In this document: one piece after another, positions 22,951-34,257 of the stretch | Layout of the letters: every line of letters starts with the position of its first letter | How positions within the stretch are numbered: position 1 is the stretch's first letter | Assembly (NCBI GenBank): GCA_022605405.1 | Contig: JABYQQ010000008.1 | Span: 1,116,001-1,180,000, forward strand | DNA: 64,000 nt | Reading direction: 5' to 3' | From: Earliella scabrosa | Lineage: Eukaryota > Basidiomycota > Agaricomycetes > Polyporales > Polyporaceae | Translations under genes and position numbers: made by a program | Notes under the pieces: generated by a model | Seen by the model: only the letters and a program-made list of their open reading frames with translations | Databases searched by the model: none | What the model was told of the DNA's origin: nothing

Positions 22951-23596
22951 CTCGAAGAGCGAGCAGCAAAAGCGAGAAAGCGATAGAAAGCGAAAGCAGC
23001 TAGGAGCAAACGCACAGCGACTGGGCGAGGAGAGAGCTTGCACCGGCTTGAAGCTTCGGATTTTGTGCATTCGGAGGTGGCTAACAGTCTCGATCGAGCC
23101 TGCAGGCTCGCATCCGCACTGTCCACCTTGAAAGACTCCATATGTTCAATGGAAAACTTACGTGTACCGCCGCATATATCTCGCTTGTTCCCTCCACGTC
23201 GCAGTACCAGTCTGGACGGTCGGGAGTTCCTCATGGATACATACCAGCGATGGCGCGGAATATATCTCGTTGAAAGGAGGTCTGGCGTTCGAGCTTCAAC
23301 GGTCCATGATCCTGCGTTTCAGTGTGCCAGGCGACGACTAGAAAGGAGGAGCCGCATGAATGCTGGTGATGGTATATGTAGAAGGGCAAGAACGCCATCG
23401 GGATGCTGGATTGCGCGTGGGCAAGGCGCAGGCGCACAGTATAGGCGCACTCAGTTCCCTTCCCCAAATGTACGTACATAAGTACATCCATGTGTAAGCC
23501 GGTCGTTGTACTCTGCTCCTCCCAGCTTGCTTCAATCCCAATCCCGAGGGAAGGCACCCGAAAGGTTATTCTCTGCGCCAGAGTTCTACCAGCACC
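22951..23596. promoter_or_regulatory. Divergent promoter region (PL14 / DOPA dioxygenase)
   Basis: 646 bp lie between two head-to-head start codons, so both promoters must share it. Repeated 'tacgtacata'-type sequence occurs near 23471. No repeat or extra gene is seen. Confidence 0.5.
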
Positions 23597-24538
23597 ATGA
23601 GCCCCCCGACAGACGTGAAGGAGGTAGTGGAGTCGGAAATCAAGTGCGTACTTCAGTAAAGAGATTCCTTTGAGCTTCATTCTTACCTTTCCCTCGCAGG
23701 GAATGGCACTTCCGTGCGTGGCGGACTTGAGTCACTATCTTCCGGGCAAGGAGCATAACATGCTGGCCCTCGCAGACATATACTTCCATCAGAGGAACGC
23801 GGACGAGCATCATGCCGCCCTCGAGCTCCGCGACGCCGTCCTACGTCTCAGGCGTGACGGGGCCTTCGTGGCAGTCCCTCTATTCCGAGTGAACACGGAC
23901 CCTATCGGTCCACATCCTGTTGGTGAGCTACACGATTGAGTATGTGAAGAACCAAGACGTTCAGTAGTATTCATTTGCCGCACAGGCTCCTATGAGATCT
24001 GGTGCCCGTCCGAGTCCTTCGCGTCTGTGTACTCGTATCTCTGCCTGAACCGGGGAAACTTGAGGTATGTAAGTCGCATGTATGATCAAACGTTCACTAA
24101 CGTCGGTTACGCAGCGTTTTGATTCATCCGCTCACCCGGGAGGAGGTACGTTACGCACAGATTTCCTCCGCCTAACGCAATGCTGAAGAGTCATTATTGT
24201 TCTTAGCGCAAGTGAATATTCTACCGATTCATTGAATGATACTGTCCTAACAGACATACGCAGGGACCATGAAATCCGACAGGCCTGGTTGGGACCCTCG
24301 TTCCCTCTGGATCTCTCTACCTTACCGGTCAGGAGCGACGAAGTCCCGCTTCAGTACCCTAGCTTGAGTGGGTGGATTCGTACTCCCAATCTTTGGCATC
24401 TGTTGAAAAGCTCCTGTAGAACTGGGCTACTCCTCCACAGCGCCGAAGCTCACTCTTGAAGAACGGAAACGCCTCGGTACGAATGTCGAGCAAATCTTGA
24501 AGGGAGAGAAGGAGGCTGCCAAAGCACCGAGCGACTGA
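23597..24538 (+). CDS. DOPA 4,5-dioxygenase family protein
   Basis: Seven exons: 23597-23643, 23700-23713 (14 nt), 23776-23922, 23986-24064, 24115 to about 24149, about 24254-24367, and 24420-24538. They give about 184 residues. The fold signature is clear: 'EWHFHIYF', 'HHAALELRDAVLRL', 'FVAVPLFRVNTDPIGPHPVG', 'SYEIW' and 'LIHPLTREE', then 'WLGPSFPLDLSTLP'. Histidines in 'HFH' and 'GPHPVG' are the expected metal ligands of this small cupin-like extradiol dioxygenase family, which cleaves DOPA in plants and the fly agaric for betalain-type pigments. Many fungi carry homologues of unknown role. The junction between exons 5 and 6 is uncertain; the frame-keeping choice needs a weak donor (gttacg). 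It is transcribed divergently from the lyase gene. Confidence 0.85.
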
Positions 24539-24871
24539 GTCATACTGCTGTATCCTCATGCTCGCCTACTCGGCAGGCCGTGCTTATCACTGAGTATATA
24601 TGTAATCGTACCCGTACCCTGAACACAGTGCTTATCCGTGAACTTGTGTTCGAACTTCGTCTGGCTAGCGTACGACATGTTTTCCGATGTTCTCGGACCC
24701 TGTAGGTGGCGGGCGCCTCGTGCCAATTTCGTTGCCGCGCCGTTGTCCGTCGGTTTGCACCTTCGCCATGAGTCAATCTAGTCATCCTCGCCTTCGCCTC
24801 GGGGTGCATATCTCTAACGACCGACCTACTGTGTGAGCCGGCGCGGCTTTGTTATAACCCAAACACTCACC

Positions 24872-26828
24872 ATGGCGCGTCCCCGACATGTCCCATCCCA
24901 AACGATCGTAATCAAGCTTGGTATGTCTCTGATTTGTGGCCTGCAAGAGTGCGAAGGAGGAAGAGTTAGCTCATCTCTCCCTCTGTTAGGCTCTTCGTCT
25001 ATTGTACATGAGGCGACGCATCAACCGCTGCTGTCGACGCTATCGGCTGTTGTCGAAACTGTTGTGCAGCTTCGGGAGCAAGGCCATAAGGTCGTGCTCG
25101 TTAGCTCGGGCGCGATAGCTGTAGGATTGAAGCGGATGGAGGTACCGTCGAAACCAAAGGGTTTGTCTAAGAAGCAGGTGAGTAACGTCAGTCTGTGTGG
25201 TGATTGGGCTTCCTTGACGGAGGGTGGGCAAGGCGTTGGCTGCGATTGGGCAAGGGCGACTCATCGCGTTATGGGACAATCTGTTCGGACAACTGGGCCA
25301 GCCTATCGCTCAGATACTGCTCACTCGAGGGGATATCTCAGACGTACGTTTGTCTTGACTCTCTTGAGGCCCTGGTCCTGCATCTCAAACGTCGTCGTAG
25401 AGGACAAGATACCTGAATGCCGTCAACACGTTCAAGGAGTTGTTATCCATGGGAGTAGTCCCCATTGTGAACGAAAATGATACCGTCTCCGTCAGCGTGA
25501 GTAGTGTCTTCCTTCGTATCGGTGTTGTCCTCACCGGTCCAGCGTAGGAAATCAAATTTGGCGACAATGACACACTATCTGCGATTACCTCCTCAATGAT
25601 CCATGCCGACTACCTCATCTTGCTCACCGACGTAGACGGATTGTACACGTCCAACCCTAGGAAGGACCCTAATGCTGCACGACTAGATGTTGTCTCTTCT
25701 ATCGCGTCTATTCGCTCTCAAGGTGTGTTAGACCTATCGAGCAGTGATTGATTGTTCTCATCTTACTTCGCAGTGAGCACCACCACCCTCGGGTCAAATC
25801 TAGGTACTGGCGGGATGGAGACCAAGCTCATTGCAGCAGAGATTGCGACCGCTGCTGGGGTGACCACTATCATCACGTCTAGCAAGGATCCCAAAAACAT
25901 CTTCAAGATCATCGAGTACAACACCCAATTCAAATCCGGTGCGAACACTCCCCTCACTGGTCGACAATCAGGGCGGTCAAGTCCCGAGCCAGTCCCCATT
26001 CAGCCCACCCTCAGCGTCGAGTCAACGCCTTCGAGCGAGTCATCCATCACACCCACCCCGTCCACGGACAATGTCACTAGGTTGTCGTCACAGTCCCCGT
26101 TGGTCAGACCGCCCCACACCGTCTTCGTACCCTCAGCTCTGCCTCTACGAGACCTCAAATCGTGGACCACTCACACTCTACACCCGTCTGGAAGCGTCAT
26201 CATCGACGCAGGGGCGCATCGTGTCCTTTCTAGGCGCGAGTCGGGCGGTCGACTGCTCGCCGCTGGCGTCATAGGCGTCCGGGGCGCGTTCGCGTCTGGC
26301 CAGGCTGTTCGCATCGTCATCCGCAAACACCGTCCGACGGACTCGACTGAGGCTGACAAGCCGGCTGGAGCCTCGGATCCCGAGACCCCGGTCTCGGCCG
26401 GAGCGCGCACAACGTACCCCGACGGAAGCTTCACAACGGAGCCCAATACGCCAGAAATCAATCCGTCGGCGTCGCTCAGCTCTTCCATCTCCTCCATCGC
26501 GCCGATGGAGCCTTTGGACGAGGACATGACCCCGTCAATGAATCTCAAGTCGTTGCCGGAGGAGGACACGGTCGTCATCGAGCGGGACCTTGGAGAAGAT
26601 GTAGAGGAGTGGGAGCTGGAGGAGGTTGGACGGGGGCTTGCGAACTATAACTCAGCGCAGATTGATCGGGTGAAAGGCTTGAGAAGGTACCGTACCCCTT
26701 CTTCATCTTGGCGAGCGTCCGGCCGTTGACACATGTTCTCGTTCAGCTCCTATATCCCGCAGCTGCTTGGCTATGCAGACTCGGAATACGTTGTAGAGAA
26801 CATCACGATCCGTGTACCTCCGTCGTAG
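24872..26828 (+). CDS. PRO1: Glutamate 5-kinase (gamma-glutamyl kinase), proline biosynthesis
   Basis: Seven exons (24872-24920, 24990-25177, 25233-25343, 25401-25496, 25548-25722, 25774-26686, 26747-26828; 1614 nt) give 537 residues. The amino-acid-kinase domain is intact: 'TIVIKLGSSSIV' at the start, '[16 protein letters not shown]', '[20 protein letters not shown]', '[12 protein letters not shown]', '[20 protein letters not shown]' and '[20 protein letters not shown]'. The C-terminal PUA domain follows ('[15 protein letters not shown]', '[21 protein letters not shown]') and ends 'NITIRVPPS'. The enzyme phosphorylates glutamate, the committed and feedback-controlled step to proline, in the cytosol. 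Two Ser/Pro/Thr-rich insertions, one between the domains and one of about 90 residues inside the PUA domain, make it longer than the ~430 residues of yeast Pro1. Confidence 0.95.
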
Positions 26829-27082
26829 TACCTACCAGTCCACCCGCTCGATGCAGTCTTGTCATCCGGCAGACACACTCTCGTCAGAGCGTTGTTTCTG
26901 TACGCACATGTCTGCATGGGTTGGCGGCTACAGTACGTACGGCGCGTCCGCCTGCAAACGAGGTACGTACTTCGACGGTTCGCCCTGTGGCGCCGTAGCG
27001 CCCGTGTCCTCGCACGTGGGTCGGAATTGTTTGTTCCGCGCAAACACGGATTTTGCGAGAATTGCGGAGCGCTGACAATTTC

Positions 27083-27165
27083 AAGGTGCCTCTCTTGTTC
27101 AGCTCCTCTCTCCACCTCTTCCCTCACCCTACCCCTTCCACCTCCACCCTCTTTTATCTTACCCC
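27083..27165 (+). promoter_or_regulatory. Pyrimidine-rich tract upstream of PRPP synthetase
   Basis: About 80 bp almost purely C and T on the plus strand, ending about 35 bp before the ATG at 27199. CT-rich blocks just upstream of start sites are common in strongly expressed fungal housekeeping genes and often replace a TATA box. Confidence 0.5.
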
Positions 27166-27198
27166 TCATATGTTCTAATTTCTTGACAAACGCGAGTC

Positions 27199-28924
27199 AT
27201 GTTGCGCGGGAACTCTGTCAGGATCCTCACCGGTACGTGCCTACTCTCGGTCGTGTGCGCTCGCAGCATTTACACCTCACGACAGGGAACAGTCACCCCG
27301 GGCTCGCCCAAGCTGTGGTCGAGCGGTGAGCTTCTGCTTTCCATGAGACAGCGCCGCAGTCTCTGGGGCAGCCATTCATCTGAGTCCCCAGGCTGAATGT
27401 ACCCCTCACCCCCTGCGTGGTGAAGAAGTTCTCCAACGGGGAGATCAACGTCAAAATTGCCGAGTCTGTGCGCGACGAAGACGTGTACATCATCCAGACC
27501 GGCTGCAGCGACGTCAACGACAACCTCATGGAGCTCCTCATTCTCATCTCGGCGTGCAAGGGTGCGTCCGCCCGGAGGATCACAGCCGTCATCCCCTGCT
27601 TCCCGTACGCGCGCATGGACAAAAAAGACAAGTCGCGCGCGCCGATCACCGCCAAGCTCGTCGCCAACATGCTGGCCGTGGCCGGCTGCGACCATGTCAT
27701 CACCATGGACCTGCACGCTAGTCAGATCCAAGGCTTCTTCGACTTCCCGGTCGACAACCTTTATTCGGAGCCGATAATGATCTCGTACATCAAGAGGAAC
27801 ATTGAAGGATGGAAGAACAGTATCATTGTCAGTCCGGATGCGGGAGGGGCGAAAAGGTGAGTTATCGTGTCCGTGTATGCTTGGGATTGTCGGAGTATAC
27901 GGAGTGCGGTCGGACCTTGCCCATTATGGCACGTGCGGTGTACTCTAGAAGCCTCGAGAGCACCAACTGCCAGCTTCCCAGACGTTCTTGCCGTCAAGTC
28001 CACACGGCGGGCTTGTCTTCCTTTCCGTTGCGCACAGGGGAGAGCAATAGGCGATGACGGCAGGCTTCGAGCCGTCCATCAGCGTCGCCATCGTGCATGC
28101 CTTTCCCCTCACCCTTCCGTCCGCCCCCTTCCCTGTCGCAGATATCAGGTTACCTACCGCGACAGTGACGATGGTTCATCACGTGGTGGTGTTGCCTTCA
28201 ACTTTGCTCTGCTTGCAGATCCCGCCTCGTGCCGTCATGCTGACGTAGTTGTGCAGGGTGACGGCTATTGCGGACAAGCTCGGCGTGGAATTCGCATTGA
28301 TCCATCGAGAACGCACGCGTAATCCTGGCGGACCGGAGAAGATGGAGGTCCTGGTCGGAGATGTACGGGACAAGGTGCGTATCTCCGGTGCACGCTTCGT
28401 AGATATGACCTTGACGCGGTGCCTCGTGCGTTTATAGGTTGCGATCTTGGTGGATGACATGATAGATACGGGTTCCACTCTTGCGCTGGCCGCTCGCTCG
28501 CTCGTCGATAACGGTGCGAAAAAGGTGTACGCGCTCGTGTCCCATGGTGAGTGACACGGCATTCGCCGAGTGTAACGATCCTCACAGGCCCATTTAGGTC
28601 TGCTATCGGAGACGAACATGAAGATGATTGAAGAGCTCCCGATTGAGCAGCTGGTGGTAAGTGTTCTTTTCTTGGCCAGCTCTCCCATGCTCGGCGGCCG
28701 AGCCTCTTTACCTGCTGTTTCGGAGCCGTCGCTGAGTTGTGCTGCAGGTGACAAACACCGTGCCTCAGAAGACGCACGAGGCGGCCTGCTCGAAGCTCGT
28801 CACGATGGATGTCAGCAACACCATCGCTGAGTCAATCCGTCGGACGCACAATGGCGAGAGCATATCGCTCCTGTTTGGCGACTGGGCCGACGGAGCTGGC
28901 GTGAACGGGCACGGTATGTATTGA
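27199..28924 (+). CDS. Ribose-phosphate pyrophosphokinase (PRPP synthetase)
   Basis: Seven exons (27199-27232, 27286-27325, 27392-27856, 28257-28374, 28438-28546, 28598-28656, 28748-28924; 1002 nt) give 333 residues. Family motifs are in order: '[11 protein letters not shown]', '[20 protein letters not shown]', '[16 protein letters not shown]', '[20 protein letters not shown]', '[16 protein letters not shown]', '[10 protein letters not shown]', and the PRPP loop '[15 protein letters not shown]'. It makes PRPP from ribose 5-phosphate and ATP for purine, pyrimidine, His and Trp synthesis. It is one of several PRS paralogues expected in a fungus; I cannot say which number. The third intron is 400 nt, unusually long for this window, and follows 'SPDAGGAKR'. 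The tail '[12 protein letters not shown]' is odd; a further short exon is possible because 'gtatgt' follows. Confidence 0.95.
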
Positions 28925-29417
28925 CCTAGAGATTGTTTCGCATCACACATATTGCATGGGACGAGGACGCACAAAGCAAAATGTATCAGTATACCAACTA
29001 CAGCAATGGACTAGAGCATGCATTCATCCATGACCGCGGACATGAGTGCCGTGCGCAGGTTACCATGGCAAGCTAGTTGAAGACCCGCGCCAGTCGTCAG
29101 GTATGAGAACATGCTGCGACGCGTTTCCCATCGACGTGGATGGTTCAGGCGTAAGAATAGAAGGTGCGCGGTCTGGCTAACTGGTTTCCCTTCTCGTGTT
29201 CTCACAAAACGCAACGCAGGTGTTCGGGCGGTGGTGCTTCCACCCAACATACAGCGGTGCGAATGCGTCAACCAGCTGTTCGGATGCGGCAAAGACGATA
29301 AAGTCCCACTCCACCGGCCTGCAGGGCTGCAGAGCTGCACTCGGTGTCTCGTCGCCCTCGCCTTGGCTCTTCCTTGGACTTCTCATCTCCCCCGCCCCTT
29401 CTCAAATTTCCGCCCCC
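28925..29417. other. Intergenic
   Basis: About 490 bp between two same-strand genes, holding the 3' flank of the PRPP synthetase gene and the promoter of the DUF6593 gene. No other feature is seen. Confidence 0.5.
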
Positions 29418-30264
29418 ATGTTCTCGAATTCAGTGTACGACATCAGGCCGAGCGGCTCCGCGAAGACGCACCAGCTCGTGCTGACGACGACGTCGCTGCG
29501 GAACGTCGTGCTCGCGAACGCGTCGGACGTGCTCTACTACGAAGTCGTCACGCCCATGTGGGAGCGCCACCGGACGCGGGTGAGCCGGCTGGACGTCAAG
29601 ACGCGCGGGTTTGACGTGGTCGCGGAGATGCTGAACGGGCATGCGCCGGGAGACGTGCGCGGGCGGGAGGAGGACGCGAAGCGGGTGATGGCGCTGCGGA
29701 TGTATGGGGCTGGGGAGTACAAGGCCGTGGACGAGTTCCTGCATGTGGAGACGGGGCTGGAGGACGAGTCGGTGAGCAGCGCCGGCGACGTCAAGGGGAA
29801 GGGGAAAGCACGGGAGGTGGTGATGGAAACGATGTGAGGTGGACGTTCCTCGTGTGTCGTCTCGTCGTGGACTAACCGGTCTCTCCAGCAAGGCGTGGTT
29901 TTACGCGAAGGATGGGCACAAGTACACGTGGGGCGCGGATGAAGAACGGTTGGAGGTCGGTCTGTTCGGCTTGAGGATGATTGTTGGATTGTGGTGTATT
30001 GCTGACGCCCTGCAGCTCGTGCGAGATGACCGTCCCGACAAGCCTGTCGCGGCTTACTATAAGGAGAAGCGATATCTGAGCGTTCTTCGGATGTCACAGC
30101 ATCCATACCTAGAGGTCGACCCTTCAGTAATAGAGAGTCTGGACTATGTGATCGGTGAGTCTTCTTGTTGCTGCTCGTACAAGGGAGATGACTGAAGCGT
30201 CTGTCATTCCAAAGTTTCGTTTCTGCTGATAGAGCGACTGAGGAGAGAACGATGGTGCACCTGA
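29418..30264 (+). CDS. DUF6593 family protein
   Basis: Four exons (29418-29833, 29889-29955, 30016-30154, 30215-30264; 672 nt) give 223 residues. The C-terminal half has the pattern of this fungal (mainly basidiomycete) family: an aromatic 'KAWFYAKDGHKYTWG', then 'LVRDDRPDKPVAAYY', 'RYLSVLRMSQHPYLEVDPSVI' and a hydrophobic end 'VSFLLIERLRRERW'. The N-terminal part is a beta-rich half ('HQLVLTTTSLRNVVLANASD', 'VLYYEVVTP'). Between them is a charged linker (GKGKAREVV). There is no signal peptide and the function is unknown. The start is the first ATG after a pyrimidine-rich leader; the frame is open upstream but that part looks non-coding. Confidence 0.8.
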
Positions 30265-30712
30265 TCCAGCCTCAATGTGGTAGCAGCAATTCTCCATGAA
30301 CGTATGTCGCATCTCTACATGACGTTCCAACGTTCACAGCGAGCACTCAGTCATACTGAAACTCGCCAATATTGGTCGTCGTCATACTTATGCCTTGCCC
30401 CTACGAGGTAGAATCGCGGCTGGTCAATTTGATGGTGATGAGGAAGCAGAAGGGGGAACGCGACGGAGTTTCGTAAGGCCCGCACACGTTTCAGACTACA
30501 CGAGTTGAATTGAAAGTGAGAAGTACGTGAAGTGCGTCTGCGCGCATGTCTATGTAGTCATGGGCGGCGATTGACCTCTATTGAGTCGTTGTCATAATTT
30601 CCACCCTCAGCGGTGCCTCGCGCAATAAAAGCTTGAGGCAGCCACGATGCATGAACTAGTCCACACACCGAATACCTCAGCCCGGTTCACTAGCCTCCCG
30701 CATCTGGTCACG

Positions 30713-31427
30713 ATGATCCCTAGGCGGTTTACAAGCGTGCTTTTGGCGACATCCATCGTCTGTAACTGTTGGAATCCTACAGCGGTGTCAGCAGCGACGT
30801 CGACTCCATCCACACCACTGCGCGTCACCGCCATCGCAGGACGAGACATGAAGTCGACGGTCGAGTGCTGGACAATGAAGGAGGAGCCGATGTACATGCT
30901 TGGGGTAAGCCGGGTTATCACGGTGTTCCGAGGTTACAGCAACTGAACCCCACTGGCCACAGATGACCATCCACAAATTCGGAGACATGTCGAGAGCTAC
31001 GTATACCGAGATCCCTAGGGATGCAGACCACAGACAAGGGTGAGCAAGAACGCCATGTACATACTACGAATGCGGCATCACTGACCATATCGTCCCAGGC
31101 CGTACAACGCGCCGAATCTTCAGTATGGATCATCCATCCTGGTATCTCCTCAGGTGACACTGACGCAGAGGATACAGGTTCTTCATGATCATCGAAGGAA
31201 ACGCGACGATCACGTTCCCCGCCTCCGACGAAGTCCTACACGTGAAGCCCAACCAACTGTACATCGCTGCCGATGACGCAGCGACGTCAGAGATTGGACA
31301 CTACACGGCCGTTCGTGCGGGGTCACGCTTGCTCCAGCTGCCGTTCAAGGACGGGGTGATTCCAGAGCACACCGTTCAAAAGGGAGAGTGCGGTATGGCA
31401 GTTGACACGGTTCGAGACGAGCTGTGA
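30713..31427 (+). CDS. Secreted cupin-like hypothetical protein
   Basis: Four exons (30713-30904, 30963-31039, 31099-31122, 31169-31427; 552 nt) give 183 residues. An alternative acceptor nine nt later in exon 4 also keeps the frame. Residues 1-27 look like a signal peptide (MIPRRFTSVLLATSIV...AVSA). The rest is a small beta-barrel-like sequence with 'RFFMIIEGNATITFP' and 'LHVKPNQLYIAADD', the usual look of a cupin domain; the family histidine ligands are not obvious, so metal binding is doubtful. I do not recognise a named family. An in-frame ATG at 30647 would add 22 residues and bury the signal peptide, so 30713 is preferred. Confidence 0.65.
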
Positions 31428-31687
31428 TGGGATCTTGTGAGCCAACAGACCAAGATGGTGTAGAGCGAATCCAAACGTACTGTCGAAGGAGTTGTAGTTA
31501 GAGCCTCTGGTAGGCACGATATGTTATGTGGGGGACTGATTGCACTGTGATGTCTACGATCAGTCCAACGGAGTTGGAGTTACATACGTACCATCCAGAG
31601 TTATCCTAGCCCTTTGTGTTGCAGCGGCTGCATCGTCTGGGAAACAAAGCAGCTCGAGTAGCAGTGAGACAGGCATTCCGCCCAAGT

Positions 31688-31754
31688 ATTCCTGGACACG
31701 ATCAGTGGACAGGTCTTCAGACGAGTAATGACGAATCTTTGCATCAAATCTGGT
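31688..31754. repeat. Dispersed repeat fragment, copy 3
   Basis: Aligns with 1923-1988 over about 66 bp in the same orientation at roughly three quarters identity by eye. Confidence 0.6.
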
Positions 31755-32423
31755 GCACCGCCTCCGTGCTAAACCAATTGGGGCATTAACTACTGGATTA
31801 GGCATCGACGCGACCTTCCTTTTGGGGTGAGATGATGGGATCGGGCAACCTGTCCGATGGTCGGACGTTGGAGGGTGGGCGCTACGGAGGTCTGGCCCCG
31901 GTGTTGTACGTGGATATGACGTCAATAGGTTTTAGGGTTACCGTTTTGGGGGGACAGCCTTCGGGACCCGGCTCCGGACCATGTGACTGGGCCTAAACGG
32001 GTGGTTTCTAGGCCTGCTATAGCCTCTAGGCTCTAGATCTGCATCTCCGGGTGTCTGCCTGAGTTGTGTTCTCAACAGCGCCGCCCGTGTTCGACGTTGT
32101 TCGACTCTTGCCCTCTTCACCTTGCCTGCGGCCTGCCTAAGTCTTACCATCCTCTGTCTACTTGTTGGTGTCTCCACTTATGCTCCCTTATTGGGGCACA
32201 AAAGCAGACATAAGTGGGCGGCTAATAGGCGCTTCTGCACAGCTTTCTCAGTCGTTTTCTACCCACTCGCGCGAGGCTTATAGCATCCTCAGAACTGTAT
32301 CGTTTCGTGTGAAACTTTGTACGATGGTTGCCAAAGGTATCAGGAACGTCCATGTAGAATTTGGTGAGATTTTATTGAGTTGATCGAGAACTATTTACAA
32401 AACCGTAGAGCCCTCGAAATGGC

Positions 32424-32462
32424 ACATAAGTGGCATAAGTAGGTGTAAGTAGATGTAAGTGA
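32424..32462. repeat. Short degenerate tandem repeat
   Basis: Four 9-10 bp units of the form 'cataagtgg / cataagtag / gtgtaagta / gatgtaagtg'. The same 9-mer and its reverse complement pair across 32174-32182 and 32209-32217, about 240 bp to the left. Confidence 0.5.
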
Positions 32463-32840
32463 CATATGGGATTCCGGGATCCACTGATGCTGGGCGTCCT
32501 GCTGGTAGACATCAAGTGAGAGGGATGCAGGGAAGGGCAGAGGATGGTCGGCTATTGCGTCAATGGGCTCAGAGCACTCAAGTACTCAAGCTACTCAAGC
32601 CTCAATGTCACGAACATCATTTGTACTGGAGTGGCCGTCGGCTTCTTTTGAGCATCTTTGAGCCTCGCGGTGGGCTCCAGTAATGATGAGTCCAGCTGCA
32701 CTACACGCTGTCGGACGGGATGCGAGGGTGAGTCCGCCAGCTGTGTGACGTGTCCAAGGGGACGGTGAGCTCACTGGTCCAAGCTCTCGAATACAGAGGG
32801 ATATACATCAGGGAACTGAGCAAGCAATGATCGTGATTGA

Positions 32841-33441
32841 TACAGCTGGTTGCATATTTGGTGGCCAAGCGCCGAGTTGCACAGCGCACTTCGCGCATGA
32901 AAAAATCCAAAATCCATGTAGTGCAACTCGGCTTCGCTGCTCAGATTCGTCTCTCATGCAACGTCAGAGACTCGAGCGAGGGCGTATAGGCATTTCTGGG
33001 TGGAAAGAGAATAAATTAATCAGTCTTTCATGTAGTCGTCAGTGGGCGCCTAAAGACCCCGACGCAGAGCAGATCGTTGCAAAGCAATGGCTCCCTGACT
33101 ATCAACCGTATCGCATAGAGGGGCCATTGAGAACCCTTCGGAATGTATTCAAGTACTTCTGAGGGATGGAAAGTGGGCAACTGTTGCCCAACACTCTGTC
33201 AAAGGCCCCCAGCATTGGTGGATGACCTGGCTTCCGTAACTCCGCCATGTGACTAGATACGACAATTCGGAAAACGTAGGTACATTGAGCAAGCTCAGAG
33301 GTATCTACATGTGCAGTTTCGGAGCCTCCGTATGAGTAGCGAGGGAGGGGCCGAATTTTCTGATTTTCTTGAATTTCTCGCGTCGAAAGTGCGCGCGCGT
33401 CAGTCGGAGTTGGGCGGCCACCAAATATGCAACCAGCTGTA
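32841..33441. mobile_element. TA-flanked terminal-inverted-repeat element (MITE-like, Tc1/mariner type)
   Basis: The ends at 32843-32866 and 33416-33439 are perfect 24-bp inverted repeats (left end starts 'cagctggttgcatatttg'). Beyond them, a looser GC-rich match ('cgcgcactt...') extends the similarity inward. A TA dinucleotide flanks each side, the target duplication expected of Tc1/mariner transposases. The interior of about 550 bp has no convincing transposase; a 140-residue minus-strand frame across the right end has no DDE pattern I can see. It is therefore a non-autonomous element about 600 bp long. The identical ends suggest fairly recent activity. Confidence 0.8.
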
Positions 33442-34257
33442 ATGGTAGTCGAACGTCTGGCATACACCATAGACGCTCGTCGGGTTGACCGGCAATGGTA
33501 GAGTGTCGTCGCGCCCGAGGTCATTCGGTAGACCGTGTTCGAGCGCGTGCACGTTAGCTAGAGAATAGTAGAGCCCGATGAAGGTTTTGTAATTCACTGT
33601 TAGAACAACATCGAGCCCGAGTTTGAATGGTCACACAGACACGAACAGGATCAGAGACTATCATGTCCTACTGAACACATGGCTGGGACAAGGAGTGCAC
33701 GGAGAGAATGCAATATTCAGGACACATTGCGCGGTTCAAGGTGTCTCACATCGACCATCAGGGACAACATTCTATTTCTCAGCTCATAACAAGCCCATGC
33801 AGCGGTCACTGTGCATAAGTACATGATTTATACATGTCTCAAATCCATCAACGCCGTCTGCGTATACTCAGCTTGGAGGTCCTCGTCACCAAACTACAGC
33901 TCCCTACAGGCAATAACTCACATCCGTACTGCTTGACACGTATGAGTACTCACTATACCCCAATCGCGTGCCCTGTGTCGCCGCTCCGTATCCTCAGCGT
34001 GGCATAATTGAAGTATTCGGGTCCCGGGGAATCCGCCCATAACATAAACATACCTCTCCCGATCGTGCTGAAAATTTGCACAGCAATGCGCAGACACGTT
34101 TGAAATGCGTCTGCAAAGTTTCGTCCAGAACCGTTGAGTGGGCAAAGAGTTATTCAAAATCCGTGTCTCGAGAGGCCCTAGCCGCTTGGTGGCAGTGTCA
34201 CCACACTTGCTGCTTGCGCGTCTTATCAAGCCAAATAAGAGCCAGTAAGCGCGGTAA

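Noticed and set aside
33102..33524. 140-codon minus-strand frame as a transposase of the TIR element
   Set aside because: It runs through the right terminal repeat, out of the element, and lacks a DDE/D pattern.
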